This document shows, one piece after another, positions 1 through 10,281 of a DNA stretch of 64,000 nucleotides. Location: the NCBI GenBank assembly GCA_947474645.1, contig CANJJD010000005.1, forward strand, positions 58,213-122,212, given 5' to 3'. The notes below the pieces were generated by a model, which was not told where the DNA came from, did no database searches, and saw nothing but the letters and a program-made list of their open reading frames with translations. The first letter of the stretch is position 1; each line of letters starts with the position of its first letter. The stretch is from Alphaproteobacteria bacterium. GTDB taxonomy: Bacteria; Pseudomonadota; Alphaproteobacteria; Micropepsales; Micropepsaceae. Position numbers and translations under genes: made by a program.

Positions 1-1
1 A

Positions 2-604
2 GCCGCGCAGGCAGTGCTGGCGCAGACCGGCCTGGTCTTCCTCTTCGCCCAGACCTATCACCCGGCGATGAAGCATGTCGGCGCGGCGCGAAAGCAGATT
101 GGCCGGCGCACCATTTTCAATCTTCTGGGCCCCCTTGCCTCGCCCGCCCGAGTCACGCGCCAACTGGTGGGGGTCTTTTCATCGGACTGGCTGGTGCCCT
201 ATGCCGAGGCGCTGCGCGCGCTGGGCAGCAGCCACGCTGTTATCGTCCATGGCCGCGATGGCCTGGACGAGGTCTCGATCAGCGGGCCGACACAGGTCGC
301 GGTGCTGGATGGGGGCGCCATCACCATAGCTGAGATCACGCCGGAGGATGCCGGGCTGGAACGCGCAGCTCTGGCCGGCATCCGGGGCGGCGATGCCGCC
401 CACAATGCCGCGGCGATCCGCCGGCTGTTTGACGGTGAAGGCGGCCCTTACCGCGACATCGTCCTGCTGAATGCCGGGGCCGCCCTTATGGTGGCGGGAC
501 GGGCAAAAGATGTAAAAGAGGGTGCAGGCTTGGCAGCGCGGGCCCTGGACACGGGCGCGGCCAAGGCCAAATTGGAAGCGTTGATCGCAGCGTCGAATAA
601 ATGA
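2..604 (+). CDS. trpD: Anthranilate phosphoribosyltransferase, C-terminal part (5' truncated by window edge)
   Basis: Open frame from window start; [20 protein letters not shown]...[20 protein letters not shown] matches TrpD family; followed by trpC. Confidence 0.95.
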   Translation, partial: AAQAVLAQTGLVFLFAQTYHPAMKHVGAARKQIGRRTIFNLLGPLASPARVTRQLVGVFSSDWLVPYAEALRALGSSHAVIVHGRDGLDEVSISGPTQVAVLDGGAITIAEITPEDAGLERAALAGIRGGDAAHNAAAIRRLFDGEGGPYRDIVLLNAGAALMVAGRAKDVKEGAGLAARALDTGAAKAKLEALIAASNK

Positions 605-1398
605 GCATTCTGGACAAGATCCTGGGTTACAAGAAAGAGGAAGTGGCGGCCGCCAAGTCCAAGGCCAACCACGCCGAATTGGAAGCGCGCGCCAGGGACG
701 TCGAGGCGCCGCGCGGCTTTGCAGCGGCATTGGACATCAAGAAGGAGATCGGCGAATACGGCCTGATCGCCGAGATCAAAAAGGCCAGCCCCTCCAAGGG
801 TCTTATTCGCGCCGATTTCGATCCGCCCGCCCTGGCCACCGCTTACGAAGAAGGCGGCGCCGCCTGCCTGTCGGTGCTCACCGATGAGCCGTCCTTCCAG
901 GGCAAGCCCGAATATCTCGCCCAGGCGCGCGAGGCCACCCGGTTGCCGGTGTTGCGCAAGGATTTCATGATCGAACCCTATCAGGTGGTGGAGGCGCGAA
1001 GCTGGGGCGCCGACTGCATCCTGATCATCATGGCGATGCTGGATGATGCCCATGCCAAGGCGCTGCTGGAAGAAACGGCGCGCTGGCAGATGGACGCGCT
1101 GGTCGAAGTGCATGACGAGGCCGAGCTGGAACGGGCGCTGGACCTGGACGCGCGCCTGATCGGCATCAACAACCGCAACCTGAAAACCTTTGTCACCGAC
1201 ATGGGCGTCACCCTGAAGCTGGCGCCCAAGGTGCCGCGCGACGTGCATGTGGTGGCCGAAAGCGGCATCAGCGCCCCCGCCGACCTCAAGCGGCTGGCCG
1301 GCGCGCATGTCACATCGGTGCTGGTGGGCGAAAGCCTGATGCGCCAGAAGGACGTCACCGCCGCCACCCGCCTGCTGCTGGGCAACGGCTTTCGGTGA
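601..1398 (+). CDS. trpC: Indole-3-glycerol phosphate synthase
   Basis: [38 protein letters not shown] motifs; overlaps trpD stop. Confidence 0.97.
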   Translation: MSILDKILGYKKEEVAAAKSKANHAELEARARDVEAPRGFAAALDIKKEIGEYGLIAEIKKASPSKGLIRADFDPPALATAYEEGGAACLSVLTDEPSFQGKPEYLAQAREATRLPVLRKDFMIEPYQVVEARSWGADCILIIMAMLDDAHAKALLEETARWQMDALVEVHDEAELERALDLDARLIGINNRNLKTFVTDMGVTLKLAPKVPRDVHVVAESGISAPADLKRLAGAHVTSVLVGESLMRQKDVTAATRLLLGNGFR

Positions 1399-1814
1399 GC
1401 GACAAGCCAAGAAAGTCCGCCGGCATGCGCGGCCATCCGCTCAGTGCGGCGCCCGAACACCGGCCCATTTCCGCCGCCGTGCCCAACAAGCCGCGCGCCG
1501 AGCCCGCACCACCGGTACGAACCGCAAGTTCACACTTCGCCAAGCCCAAAATCCTGATGGGCGAAGTCGCCGCGCCGATTCAGAAATACGCCGCCGCTAG
1601 CGGCAAGGGCGAGCATTATGCCCAGCAGCGTTACCTGATCCGCAGCTTTATGCAGGCGCGAGGCTTGCGGCCCAGCGACTGGGCACGCAGCGCCGGCATC
1701 GCACCCGGCGAATTGCTGGGCTTTCTGACCGGCCGGGCCCGCACCATCCCGCCCGCCAGCCTCGCAAAGCTGGCACAGGCGGCGAAATGCGCTGTGAAAG
1801 ATTTCTTCCGCTAA
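1395..1814 (+). CDS. Hypothetical protein with disordered N-terminus and C-terminal helix-turn-helix (XRE-like) domain
   Basis: GTGA overlap with trpC stop; C-terminal [50 protein letters not shown] resembles an HTH fold. Confidence 0.7.
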   Translation: MSDKPRKSAGMRGHPLSAAPEHRPISAAVPNKPRAEPAPPVRTASSHFAKPKILMGEVAAPIQKYAAASGKGEHYAQQRYLIRSFMQARGLRPSDWARSAGIAPGELLGFLTGRARTIPPASLAKLAQAAKCAVKDFFR

Positions 1815-1816
1815 AG

Positions 1817-1846
1817 AAAAAGGCGGCCCTTGCGGACCGCCTTTTC
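1817..1846. terminator. Bidirectional rho-independent terminator
   Basis: AAAAAGGCGGCCCTTGCGGACCGCCTTTTCT inverted repeat with A/T tracts between convergent genes. Confidence 0.8.
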
Positions 1847-1865
1847 TGTGGCGTCAGGCGTGGGA

Positions 1866-2141
1866 TCAGAAGGTGATCCAGACGCCGTTGCGGCCATAAT
1901 AGCCGCGATTATGGTCGCGCCAGCGATAACGGTGATTATCGCGCGCACTCCAGCGCCAATTGTCGTCATACACGCGCAGGCCCCAGGCCGGTCGATAGTC
2001 GTAGCGTGCCGAAGTCCGCCAGCAATCGCCATAGCTGTTGCAAACAACGCGGGCAGACGCGGTTTGCGCCGTGGCGACAAGCGCCCCGGTGGCAACGAGC
2101 GCGCTTAAAACAAGAGTCCTGATTTTCATGGGTATCTCCAT
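1866..2141 (-). CDS. Small exported Arg/Tyr/Trp-rich protein
   Basis: Signal peptide MKIRTLVLSALVATGALVATAQTASA followed by basic aromatic-rich mature part. Confidence 0.65.
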   Translation of the reverse strand: MEIPMKIRTLVLSALVATGALVATAQTASARVVCNSYGDCWRTSARYDYRPAWGLRVYDDNWRWSARDNHRYRWRDHNRGYYGRNGVWITF

Positions 2142-2235
2142 TGAAGGTGAAAACCGCCTCCGAAAAATCAGAACGGGGGAACCCGGATCAGGTTCCGATA
2201 GCCCATGAAAGACTCAAGCGGGCCTGCGGCGCACG

Positions 2236-2264
2236 TTGACGGGGCTGTGGAACTAAAGTAGAAC
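2236..2264 (+). promoter_or_regulatory. lexA promoter with embedded SOS (LexA) box
   Basis: TTGACG (2236-2241), 17 nt, TAGAAC (2259-2264); GAACTAAAGTAGAAC (2250-2264) fits the alphaproteobacterial GAAC-N7-GAAC LexA box. Confidence 0.88.
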
Positions 2265-2342
2265 GATTCGCGTATGTACCGGCTTTGTTCGCCAGCCATT
2301 TTGGGCTGTGACGCCCAAAAAAGCTTAAGGGAGACCGTCTCA

Positions 2343-3080
2343 ATGCTGACCCGCAAGCAGTACGAACTTCTCATGTTCATTCATGAGCGGGTGCGCGAAA
2401 GCGGCATACCGCCCTCCTTCGACGAGATGAAGGAAGCCCTGGATCTCAAGTCCAAGTCCGGCATCCACCGCCTGATCACCGCCCTGGAAGAGCGCGGCTT
2501 CCTGCGCCGCATGGAAAAGCGCGCCCGCGCCCTGGAAGTGCTCAAGCTGCCCGACAACATGGCCGAAACTTTGCGTCCCGCCACCACCCGCAGCCAGGTT
2601 CAGCGCGCCGGCGTCCGCCACGGCCGCGGCGGCGATATCCGCCTGGCCGATGCGCGTAGCCCAGCCCCCCGCCGCGGCTATGGCGAAGGCGGCGAAGGCG
2701 CCGTCAATGTCCCCCTGGTCGGCCGCATCGCCGCCGGCACCCCGATCGAGGCATTGCAGAACAAGGTCAGCGACATTCCCGTGCCCGGCGGCATGCTGGG
2801 ACGCGGCAGCCATTACGCCTTGGAAGTCACCGGCGATTCCATGATCAATGCCGGCATCCTGGACGGCGACACCGTCATCATCCAGGAATCCGATACCGCC
2901 AACACCGGCGAGATCATCGTCGCCCTGGTGGACAATGAAGAAGCCACCTTGAAGCGCCTGCGCCGCCGTGGCGACTCCATCGCGCTGGAAGCCGCCAATC
3001 CCGCTTACGAGACGCGCCTTTATGGCGCCGACCGGGTCAAGGTCCAGGGCAAGCTGGTCGGGCTGATCCGCAGATACTGA
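2343..3080 (+). CDS. lexA: SOS response repressor LexA
   Basis: [33 protein letters not shown]; cleavage site AAG, GDSM serine and TLKR lysine motifs. Confidence 0.97.
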   Translation: MLTRKQYELLMFIHERVRESGIPPSFDEMKEALDLKSKSGIHRLITALEERGFLRRMEKRARALEVLKLPDNMAETLRPATTRSQVQRAGVRHGRGGDIRLADARSPAPRRGYGEGGEGAVNVPLVGRIAAGTPIEALQNKVSDIPVPGGMLGRGSHYALEVTGDSMINAGILDGDTVIIQESDTANTGEIIVALVDNEEATLKRLRRRGDSIALEAANPAYETRLYGADRVKVQGKLVGLIRRY

Positions 3081-3087
3081 TCCAAAG

Positions 3088-3125
3088 AAAAACCCCGCGA
3101 GCGCATGACGCGCCACGGGGCTTTT
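3088..3125 (+). terminator. lexA terminator
   Basis: CCCCGCG...CGCGCCACGGGG followed by CTTTTC. Confidence 0.6.
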
Positions 3126-3142
3126 CAAACAGGCGCGGGCCG

Positions 3143-3295
3143 TTAGTCGCGGCTGACGGTCTTTTCCTCGATCGTCACCGTTTTCTTGACGGTCTCGACA
3201 TGTTCCGGCTCCGGCCGCTCGGTGACATCGCGCACCAGCTTGACGCCATCGCCCAAGGGAACCTCCTCGGTTTCAGTGATTGTAACTTTCGCCAT
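3143..3295 (-). CDS. 50-aa highly charged hypothetical protein
   Basis: MAKVTITETEEVPLGDGVKLVRDVTERPEPEHVETVKKTVTIEEKTVSRD; ATG at 3295 inside ORF 3143..3352. Confidence 0.5.
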   Translation of the reverse strand: MAKVTITETEEVPLGDGVKLVRDVTERPEPEHVETVKKTVTIEEKTVSRD

Positions 3296-3425
3296 TTTGC
3301 TCTCCATGAAGGGCACAATGGTGCAACGCCCGTGATGGCCGGGCGGGCCCAAACTAAGCGTGAGAACCGGGCCCGTCGTTCCCGCACACGGGGCTCGGCA
3401 CTTACACGATCAGTTGATCAGCGGT

Positions 3426-5447
3426 TCAATACCGTACCACCCAGGGCCGCGCGCCCCGATAGCTCCGTACGCTGACGGCTGATGGGTAGGGCTTCAGGGT
3501 GACGCGCCAGCCCTGGCCGTCTTGCGCCGCCGCGCCGTCAATCACCACCGCCGGGCCTGCGCACGCACCCGATGCGGCGCTGACCATCACCTGGGCGCGG
3601 GCGCAGTCTTCCAGCAAGGCCTCGGGCTTGAGCGAGGCTGCGACCAGATCCTTGCCCGGCACCACACAACCCAGGCCATCGCATTCCAGGCCCGGCACGC
3701 CCACGGCATCGGCGATATCGCGGACATCGCCGTCCCGCCGCAGCCAGTCGCGGGCGGCGTATTTGTCGCGCGGCTTGCGCAGGAACTGCAGCCGCCCATC
3801 CGCGCCACGCAGCGCGACCGTGGCGCCGTCGGAGGCCACCAGCATGTCCGGCGACGGCGCGGCGAAGGCCAGGGCCACGCCCGCCACGATCGGCGCCAAA
3901 CCCCACCAGCGCCAGCGCGTCCGCCAGATCGCCAGCCACAATCCGCCCAGCGACATCAGGACGAGCGCGCTGAGCGGCATGGCCGGCGCCAGCGATACGG
4001 CGCCGGGAAGGCCAGATACCCAGGCGCCCAGGCGCACCATGATTTCAATGCCCTCGCCCAACAGGGGCAAGACCCGCCCCTCCAGACCCAGCGGCATCAG
4101 CATCACCGCCAGCGCCGCCAGCGGCATGATCCAGAAGCCGATGATCGGCATCACGATCAGATTTCCCAGCACCGCATAATGCGCCGCGCGTCCGAAGTGA
4201 AACAGCGTGAAGGGCGTCGTCGCCAGGCTCGCCACCAGGCTGGTCAGCACGATGCCGCGAAGATAGCGATGCGCGATGCCATGGGGCGCGGCGCGCTCTC
4301 GCATTTGATCGCGCTCCGCCACGGCGATCAGCGCCGCCACAGCGGCGAAGGACATCTGAAAACCGGGATCGGCGACGCTTTCGGGCCGCAAGCACAGCAG
4401 CAGGATGGCCGCCAGCGCCAGGGAGCGCATGGTCAGGGCCGGCCGGTCCAGCAGCACGGCCGTCATCATGGTGGCCAGCATCACAAAGGACCGCACCGCC
4501 GCAGCCTCGACGCCGCTGATCACCAGATAAAAGGCGGCCGCGGCCAACGCCATCACCGCTGCCCATTTCTTCACGGGATACCGCAGCACGATGGCGGGGA
4601 CCGCCGCCAGCACTGCGCGCAGCAGCCAGAAAATGCCGCCGCCCACCAGCGCCATATGCAGGCCGGAAATGGACAGCGCATGCGCCAGGCCGGCATCGCG
4701 CAAGGCGGCGTCGTCCTCTTCGCTGATGGTGCCGCGCGCCCCGGTCACCAGCGCCGATGCGATCCCACCGGTGCTGCCCGGAAGGCCGGCCTGGATCCGC
4801 CGCGTCATGTCCAGCCGCAGCGCTTCGGCCTTGAAGGCAAGGCGTTCCCACGCATCCGGCGTACGCCCCGGCACGATGGTGCGCGCCCGGCCATAGGCAA
4901 AACCGATGGCGCCGATACCCTGGAAATACAGGCGCCGTCCGAAATCGCTGGCGCCCGGTTCGCTGGGCGATGGCGGCGTGTCCAATCGCGCCGTCAGGCT
5001 CAGCCACTGGCCGGGACGAAGTTTTTGCTCAGAAGTGGGGGCACCGCCCGCCCGCAGCGCCACCCGTATCCGGCGCGGCGGCTGCGGCAGTGCGCCGGAG
5101 CGGACTTCGTCCAGCACCACCCGCACGCCCTGTTCGCGCGGCTCCAGGCTGACGATGCGCCCCGTCAGGTGCGCCACCAGCGCATGATCCAGCACGGGCG
5201 TCGCCACCCTGTCCTCGCGCAGCTTGGCCAGCCCGAAACCCAGCAGCAGCGCCGCCGCCAATCCCAAGGGCAAATGCCATCGGATCCGCACGGCGGCAGC
5301 GCCCAGGCCCAGCACCAAGGCTGCCCAACCCACGGCCACGGGCGGCTCTATCGGAAGCGCGAAATAGCCTGCCGCCCCGGTCCCCAACGCCACCGCCAGC
5401 CATATCGGCCAACGATCCCGCTCCGCCATCAGAAAGGTGTTTGCCAA
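3426..5447 (-). CDS. comEC: ComEC/Rec2 family DNA internalization membrane protein
   Basis: LAHALSISGLHMALVGG and many TM segments; position between lexA and gltX. Confidence 0.93.
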   Translation of the reverse strand: MANTFLMAERDRWPIWLAVALGTGAAGYFALPIEPPVAVGWAALVLGLGAAAVRIRWHLPLGLAAALLLGFGLAKLREDRVATPVLDHALVAHLTGRIVSLEPREQGVRVVLDEVRSGALPQPPRRIRVALRAGGAPTSEQKLRPGQWLSLTARLDTPPSPSEPGASDFGRRLYFQGIGAIGFAYGRARTIVPGRTPDAWERLAFKAEALRLDMTRRIQAGLPGSTGGIASALVTGARGTISEEDDAALRDAGLAHALSISGLHMALVGGGIFWLLRAVLAAVPAIVLRYPVKKWAAVMALAAAAFYLVISGVEAAAVRSFVMLATMMTAVLLDRPALTMRSLALAAILLLCLRPESVADPGFQMSFAAVAALIAVAERDQMRERAAPHGIAHRYLRGIVLTSLVASLATTPFTLFHFGRAAHYAVLGNLIVMPIIGFWIMPLAALAVMLMPLGLEGRVLPLLGEGIEIMVRLGAWVSGLPGAVSLAPAMPLSALVLMSLGGLWLAIWRTRWRWWGLAPIVAGVALAFAAPSPDMLVASDGATVALRGADGRLQFLRKPRDKYAARDWLRRDGDVRDIADAVGVPGLECDGLGCVVPGKDLVAASLKPEALLEDCARAQVMVSAASGACAGPAVVIDGAAAQDGQGWRVTLKPYPSAVSVRSYRGARPWVVRY

Positions 5448-5478
5448 GGCCCCCGCCCTGTCTTAAAGCCCTCCCATC

Positions 5479-6885
5479 ATGTCACAAAAACCTGTCTTGC
5501 GCTTCGCGCCTTCGCCCACCGGCATGCTGCATATCGGCGGCGCCCGCACCGCCTTGTTCAACTGGCTTTATGCCCGCCACAGCGGCGGCACTTTCCTTTT
5601 GCGCATCGAGGATACCGACCGGGAACGCTCCACCCCCGAAGCGGTCCAGGCCATCCTCAACGGCATGACCTGGATGGGCCTGAACTGGGACGGCGAGGTG
5701 ACGTATCAGTTCGCCCGCGCCACCCGTCACCGCGAGGTTGCCGAAAAGCTGCTGGCCGAGGGCAAGGCCTATCGCTGCTACGCCACCGCCGAAGAACTCA
5801 CCCAGATGCGCGAGGAACAGAAGGCCGCCGGCAAGCCCATGCGCTATGACGGCCGCTGGCGCGACCGCCTGGCCGGCCCCGCCGAAGCAGGCAAACCATC
5901 CGTGGTGCGGCTGAAGGCGCGCCAGACCGGCGAGACCATCGTGCATGATGTGGTACTGGGCGATGTGCGGTTCGAGAATGCCCAGCTCGACGACATGGTG
6001 CTGCTGCGCTCCGACGGCACGCCGACCTACATGCTGGCGGTGGTGGTGGACGATGCCGATATGGGCGTGACCCATGTCATCCGCGGCGCCGACCACCTCA
6101 ACAATGCCGCCCGCCAGCTACAGCTCATCGAAGCGATGGGCGCCGCGGTGCCGGTCTATGGTCACCTGCCCCTGATCAACGGGCCGGACGGCGCCAAGCT
6201 GTCCAAGCGTCACGGCGCGCTGGCGGTGGAAGCCTATCAGGGCATGGGCTACCTGCCCGAGACCATGCGCAACTACCTGCTGCGGCTGGGCTGGAGCCAT
6301 GGCGATGACGAAATCATTTCCACCGCCCAGGCCATCGAATGGTTCAACTTCGAATCCATCGGCAAAAGCGCTGCGCGGATGGATTACAAGAAGCTGGATA
6401 ATCTCAACGGCCATTACATCCGCGAGACCGCCGATGCCACATTGGCGGCGGAAGTCATCGCCTTCCTCGCCCGCGAGACGCCGCCGCGCATCCTGTCCAT
6501 GACGGCGCGCGAACGCCTGCAAAGCGCCATGCCGTCCCTGAAGGAACGGGCCAAGACCCTGATCGAGCTGATCCAGGGCGCCGAATTCCTGTTCACCGAC
6601 GGCCCCCGCACCCTGGATGCGGCGGCCGAAAAGCTGCTCACCCTCGAAGGGCGCGCCAGCCTGGCCGCCGTGATGCCGGCGCTGGAGGCCACCGATTGGA
6701 CCGGGCCGGCGCTGGAAGCGGCCGCCCGCGCCTTCGCCGAAGGGACCGGCGTCAAGCTCGGCCAGGTGGCCCAACCCCTGCGCGCCGCACTGACCGGAAA
6801 AGCCTCCTCGCCGCCCTTGTTCGAAATGTTGGCGCTGTTAGGACGCGAAGAATCCCTTATCCGATTAAGGGCTTACGCGAGCTGA
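5479..6885 (+). CDS. gltX: Glutamyl-tRNA synthetase
   Basis: [34 protein letters not shown] motif. Confidence 0.97.
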   Translation: MSQKPVLRFAPSPTGMLHIGGARTALFNWLYARHSGGTFLLRIEDTDRERSTPEAVQAILNGMTWMGLNWDGEVTYQFARATRHREVAEKLLAEGKAYRCYATAEELTQMREEQKAAGKPMRYDGRWRDRLAGPAEAGKPSVVRLKARQTGETIVHDVVLGDVRFENAQLDDMVLLRSDGTPTYMLAVVVDDADMGVTHVIRGADHLNNAARQLQLIEAMGAAVPVYGHLPLINGPDGAKLSKRHGALAVEAYQGMGYLPETMRNYLLRLGWSHGDDEIISTAQAIEWFNFESIGKSAARMDYKKLDNLNGHYIRETADATLAAEVIAFLARETPPRILSMTARERLQSAMPSLKERAKTLIELIQGAEFLFTDGPRTLDAAAEKLLTLEGRASLAAVMPALEATDWTGPALEAAARAFAEGTGVKLGQVAQPLRAALTGKASSPPLFEMLALLGREESLIRLRAYAS

Positions 6886-6917
6886 GACAAACACGCCGGT
6901 GCGCAGCTAAGCCCTAG

Positions 6918-6941
6918 TGACGGGCCGATAAAAGCCCGTCA
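6918..6941 (+). terminator. Inverted repeat / possible terminator or attenuator between gltX and gltA
   Basis: TGACGGGC-CGATAAAA-GCCCGTCA perfect 8-bp stem. Confidence 0.45.
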
Positions 6942-6979
6942 TATTGCAGCGCAAGAACACTGGGGATAGGGGATTTTCC

Positions 6980-8290
6980 ATGCGCGAGAGCAAGATCAAG
7001 GCCGAGGGCAAAGCCAAGCTCAGCTATGACGGCAAGGACTTTGAGTTCCAGATCTATAGCGGCACCCAGGGCCCCAACGCCATCGACATCCGCAAGCTCT
7101 ACGACCAGGTGGATGTTTTCACCTACGATCCGGGCTTCACCTCCACCGCCTCGACCGAATCCAACATCACCTTCATCGATGGCGACAAGGGCGTGCTGCA
7201 GTATCGCGGCTATTCCATCGGCGATCTGGCGGAACACTCCACCTTCCTGGAAAGCTGCTACCTGCTTCTTTATGGCGAGTTGCCCAATGCGACCCAGATG
7301 GAAAAGTTCACCTATTCCATCACACGCCACACCATGGTGCATGAACAGTTGGCGACCTTCTTCCGCGGCTTCCGCCGCGATGCCCATCCCATGGCGATCA
7401 TGTGCGGCGTGGTCGGCGCCCTGTCGGCCTTCTATCACGACTCCACCGACATCTCCGATCCCAGGCAGCGCGAGATCGCCAGCCACCGGCTGATCGCCAA
7501 GCTGCCCACCATCGCGGCCATGGCCTTCAAGTATCACGTCGGCCAGCCCTTCGTGTATCCGCTGAACAAGCTGGGCTATACCGAGAACTTCCTGCGCATG
7601 TGCTTCTCGGTCCCGGCCGAAGAATATGTGGTCAACCCCGTGCTGGCCAAGGCGCTGGACACCATCTTCATCCTGCACGCCGACCACGAGCAGAACGCTT
7701 CGACCTCCACGGTGCGGCTGGCCGGCTCGTCGGGCGCCAATCCGTTCGCCTGCATCGCCGCCGGCATCGCCTGCCTGTGGGGCCCCGCCCATGGCGGCGC
7801 CAATGAAGCGGCGCTGAAGATGCTGGAAGAAATCGGCACGGTCGACCGCATTCCCGAATTTGTCGCCAAGGCCAAGGACAAGAATAGCGGCTTCCGCCTG
7901 ATGGGCTTTGGCCACCGCGTCTACAAAAATTACGATCCGCGCGCCAAGGCGATGCAGATCCAGGCCCATGCTGTGCTGGACGAACTGGGCCTGCACGACG
8001 ACCCGCTGCTGAAGGTGGCGATCGAGCTGGAAAAGGTGGCGCTGAACGACCCCTATTTCATCGAAAAGAAGCTCTATCCCAACATCGACTTCTATTCGGG
8101 CATCACCCTGAAGGCGCTGGGCTTCCCCACCTCCATGTTCACTGCCCTGTTCGCCCTGGCCCGCACCGTGGGCTGGATCGCGCAGTGGAAGGAAATGCTG
8201 GACGATCCGCACCAGAAGATCGGCCGCCCGCGTCAGGTCTATACCGGCCCGACCGAGCGCGCTTACACGCCGATGGCGAAACGCAAATAG
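6980..8290 (+). CDS. gltA: Citrate synthase
   Basis: [59 protein letters not shown]. Confidence 0.97.
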   Translation: MRESKIKAEGKAKLSYDGKDFEFQIYSGTQGPNAIDIRKLYDQVDVFTYDPGFTSTASTESNITFIDGDKGVLQYRGYSIGDLAEHSTFLESCYLLLYGELPNATQMEKFTYSITRHTMVHEQLATFFRGFRRDAHPMAIMCGVVGALSAFYHDSTDISDPRQREIASHRLIAKLPTIAAMAFKYHVGQPFVYPLNKLGYTENFLRMCFSVPAEEYVVNPVLAKALDTIFILHADHEQNASTSTVRLAGSSGANPFACIAAGIACLWGPAHGGANEAALKMLEEIGTVDRIPEFVAKAKDKNSGFRLMGFGHRVYKNYDPRAKAMQIQAHAVLDELGLHDDPLLKVAIELEKVALNDPYFIEKKLYPNIDFYSGITLKALGFPTSMFTALFALARTVGWIAQWKEMLDDPHQKIGRPRQVYTGPTERAYTPMAKRK

Positions 8291-9451
8291 TCAGCTTTTC
8301 TCGACGAACTCGAGCAGGACACGGGCGGCACGCCGGGACGGGGGTTCATCGCCCTCGCCCAGCAGCCGCCCGAATTCCTTCATGGCTTCGATCTGTGCCT
8401 TGCGCGCACTTTCATCGCTGAACAGCCGGCCCACCGCCAGCGCCAGGTTTTCCGGCGTGGCGCCGGCTTGCAGGAATTCCGGAACCGCCTCGCGGCCCAG
8501 CAGGATGTTGATCAGAGTGATGTGCTTCACCGTCATCAGGAACTTGGACAGGAAATAGGTCAGCCCGCCCACCTTGTAGCCCACCACCATCGGGGTATGG
8601 GCCAGGGCCAGCTCCGCCGTCACCGTGCCGCTGGCCGCCAGCGCCACATCGGCCGTGTCGAAAGCGGCATACTTGTCGGCCTCGCCTTCCAGAATGTGCA
8701 GCGGGGTCGGCCAGTCCAGTGTGGCGGCCCGCACTTTGCCGGCCACATGCGGCACGGTGGGCAGCACCGTTACCAGCCCGGGAACAAGCCCGGCCAGGAT
8801 GCTGACCGCGCCATAAAACACCGGCAGGATGAAGCGGATCTCGCTGGTGCGGCTGCCCGGCAGCAGCACCAGCAGCGGCGCATCGGCCGCAATGCCAAGC
8901 CGGGCGCGCAACTCTTCGCCGCCCGTCACATGGGCGGCGCGCTCGATCACCGGATGGCCGACAAAGGCCGCCTTCAATCCGAATTTCTCGAAGAACGGCA
9001 CTTCAAAGGGAAACAGCGCCAGCACCAGATCGAAATAGCTCGCCATCGCCTTGGCGCGATAGGCGCGGCTCGCCCACACCTGGGGCGCCACATAATCCAC
9101 TGTGCGAATGGACGGGTCGCGCTTCTTGATGCCGCGCGCCACCCGATGAGTGAAATCGGGGCTGTCGATCACCACCACCGCATCCGGTTTGGTCTGGACC
9201 GCGAAAGTCACCGCCTGTTTCACCCGCCGCAGGATGGCGGGAATGGCCGGCACCACTTCGCGCAAGCCCATCACCGCAGTGGTATCCAACGGATAAAGAC
9301 TCTCAAGGCCCTCGCGCGCCATCGCCAGCCCGCCGACGCCGGTAAAGCGCACCCGGTCGCCCGCTAGCGCCCTGAGGCCCGCCATCAACTGCGCGCCCAG
9401 CGCGTCGCCAGACGGCTCGCCGCACACCAGCATTAAAGTTATGGGTTTCAC
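8291..9451 (-). CDS. lpxB: Lipid-A-disaccharide synthase
   Basis: LVCGEPSGDALGAQLM, FTGVGG, LLPGSRTSEI motifs. Confidence 0.96.
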   Translation of the reverse strand: MKPITLMLVCGEPSGDALGAQLMAGLRALAGDRVRFTGVGGLAMAREGLESLYPLDTTAVMGLREVVPAIPAILRRVKQAVTFAVQTKPDAVVVIDSPDFTHRVARGIKKRDPSIRTVDYVAPQVWASRAYRAKAMASYFDLVLALFPFEVPFFEKFGLKAAFVGHPVIERAAHVTGGEELRARLGIAADAPLLVLLPGSRTSEIRFILPVFYGAVSILAGLVPGLVTVLPTVPHVAGKVRAATLDWPTPLHILEGEADKYAAFDTADVALAASGTVTAELALAHTPMVVGYKVGGLTYFLSKFLMTVKHITLINILLGREAVPEFLQAGATPENLALAVGRLFSDESARKAQIEAMKEFGRLLGEGDEPPSRRAARVLLEFVEKS

Positions 9452-10281
9452 GGTTTAATGCCAATCACGAACAGGCCCAGCCGGTCGGCTTCCGCCGCCA
9501 CCGCCGTCTTGTCCAGGATCAGGGCGGCGCCCGCTTCCAGCGCGATTCCGGCGAGATGCGCGGCGTGCGCATTCTTCACCGTCTGTACGCCCACCACCGG
9601 CAGGTCGGTTTTCCGGTCCTGGGTGGGCTTGAGCGCCTTGACCAGAACGCCGCGCTTTTTATCCGCCGTGCCGCGCAGGCTTTCGCGCAACGACCCGATC
9701 CGCGACAGCATCATGTCGGTGCCCTCGGCGGCTTCCACCGCCAGCGCCAGCCCCTCGCACACCACCGCCGCCTGGCCCACATCCAGCGCACCCAGGGCAT
9801 GCACGATCTTGAACCCCCGCAGGATGTCGGCCTGGTTCTCGCCGTCCGGCGCGATGCGGCCCAGAAGGCCCTCATCTGCCACCAGCGAAGGTACCGCCTC
9901 GGCCACACTGACGGCCTGAAACCCTTCGTCCTCGCAAATGCCGACAATGAAGCGCAACAGCGAGTCATCGCCCTTTTTGGCGGCGGCAATGGCGCGCGGC
10001 AGCAGCAGCATGCCCTTGGCATCCAGCTTCATTTCGGAGAATTTCGGCCGGTCCACCCGGCCGCACAGCAGCACCTGGGCCACGCCGGCCGTCTTCATCG
10101 CCTTGACGATGCGGCCCGGCTCGCCCGGCGAGAGAAATTCATGGGGGAAATCGCGCACCCAGTCCTCGGTGACGCTGCCCAGCAGCGGCACCACGAACAC
10201 CTCGCGCCCGGCGGCGCGCGCGGCATGCGCCACCGCGCGCGGCAGCTCGCCGCCGCCGGCGATCAGGCCGAGGCCGCTCAT
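9448..10281 (-). CDS. lpxI: UDP-2,3-diacylglucosamine diphosphatase LpxI
   Basis: LGLIAGGGELPRAVAHAARAAG...; located between lpxA and lpxB. Confidence 0.93.
   Translation of the reverse strand: MSGLGLIAGGGELPRAVAHAARAAGREVFVVPLLGSVTEDWVRDFPHEFLSPGEPGRIVKAMKTAGVAQVLLCGRVDRPKFSEMKLDAKGMLLLPRAIAAAKKGDDSLLRFIVGICEDEGFQAVSVAEAVPSLVADEGLLGRIAPDGENQADILRGFKIVHALGALDVGQAAVVCEGLALAVEAAEGTDMMLSRIGSLRESLRGTADKKRGVLVKALKPTQDRKTDLPVVGVQTVKNAHAAHLAGIALEAGAALILDKTAVAAEADRLGLFVIGIKP

Noticed and set aside
1811-2108. Overlapping ORFs 1811..2095 (-) and 1830..2108 (+)
   Set aside because: Alternative frames of the small exported protein at 1866..2141, which alone has a credible signal peptide.
3522-5849. 775-aa + strand ORF across comEC
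   Set aside because: Low-complexity Arg/Gln/His-rich antisense frame of comEC running into gltX out of frame.
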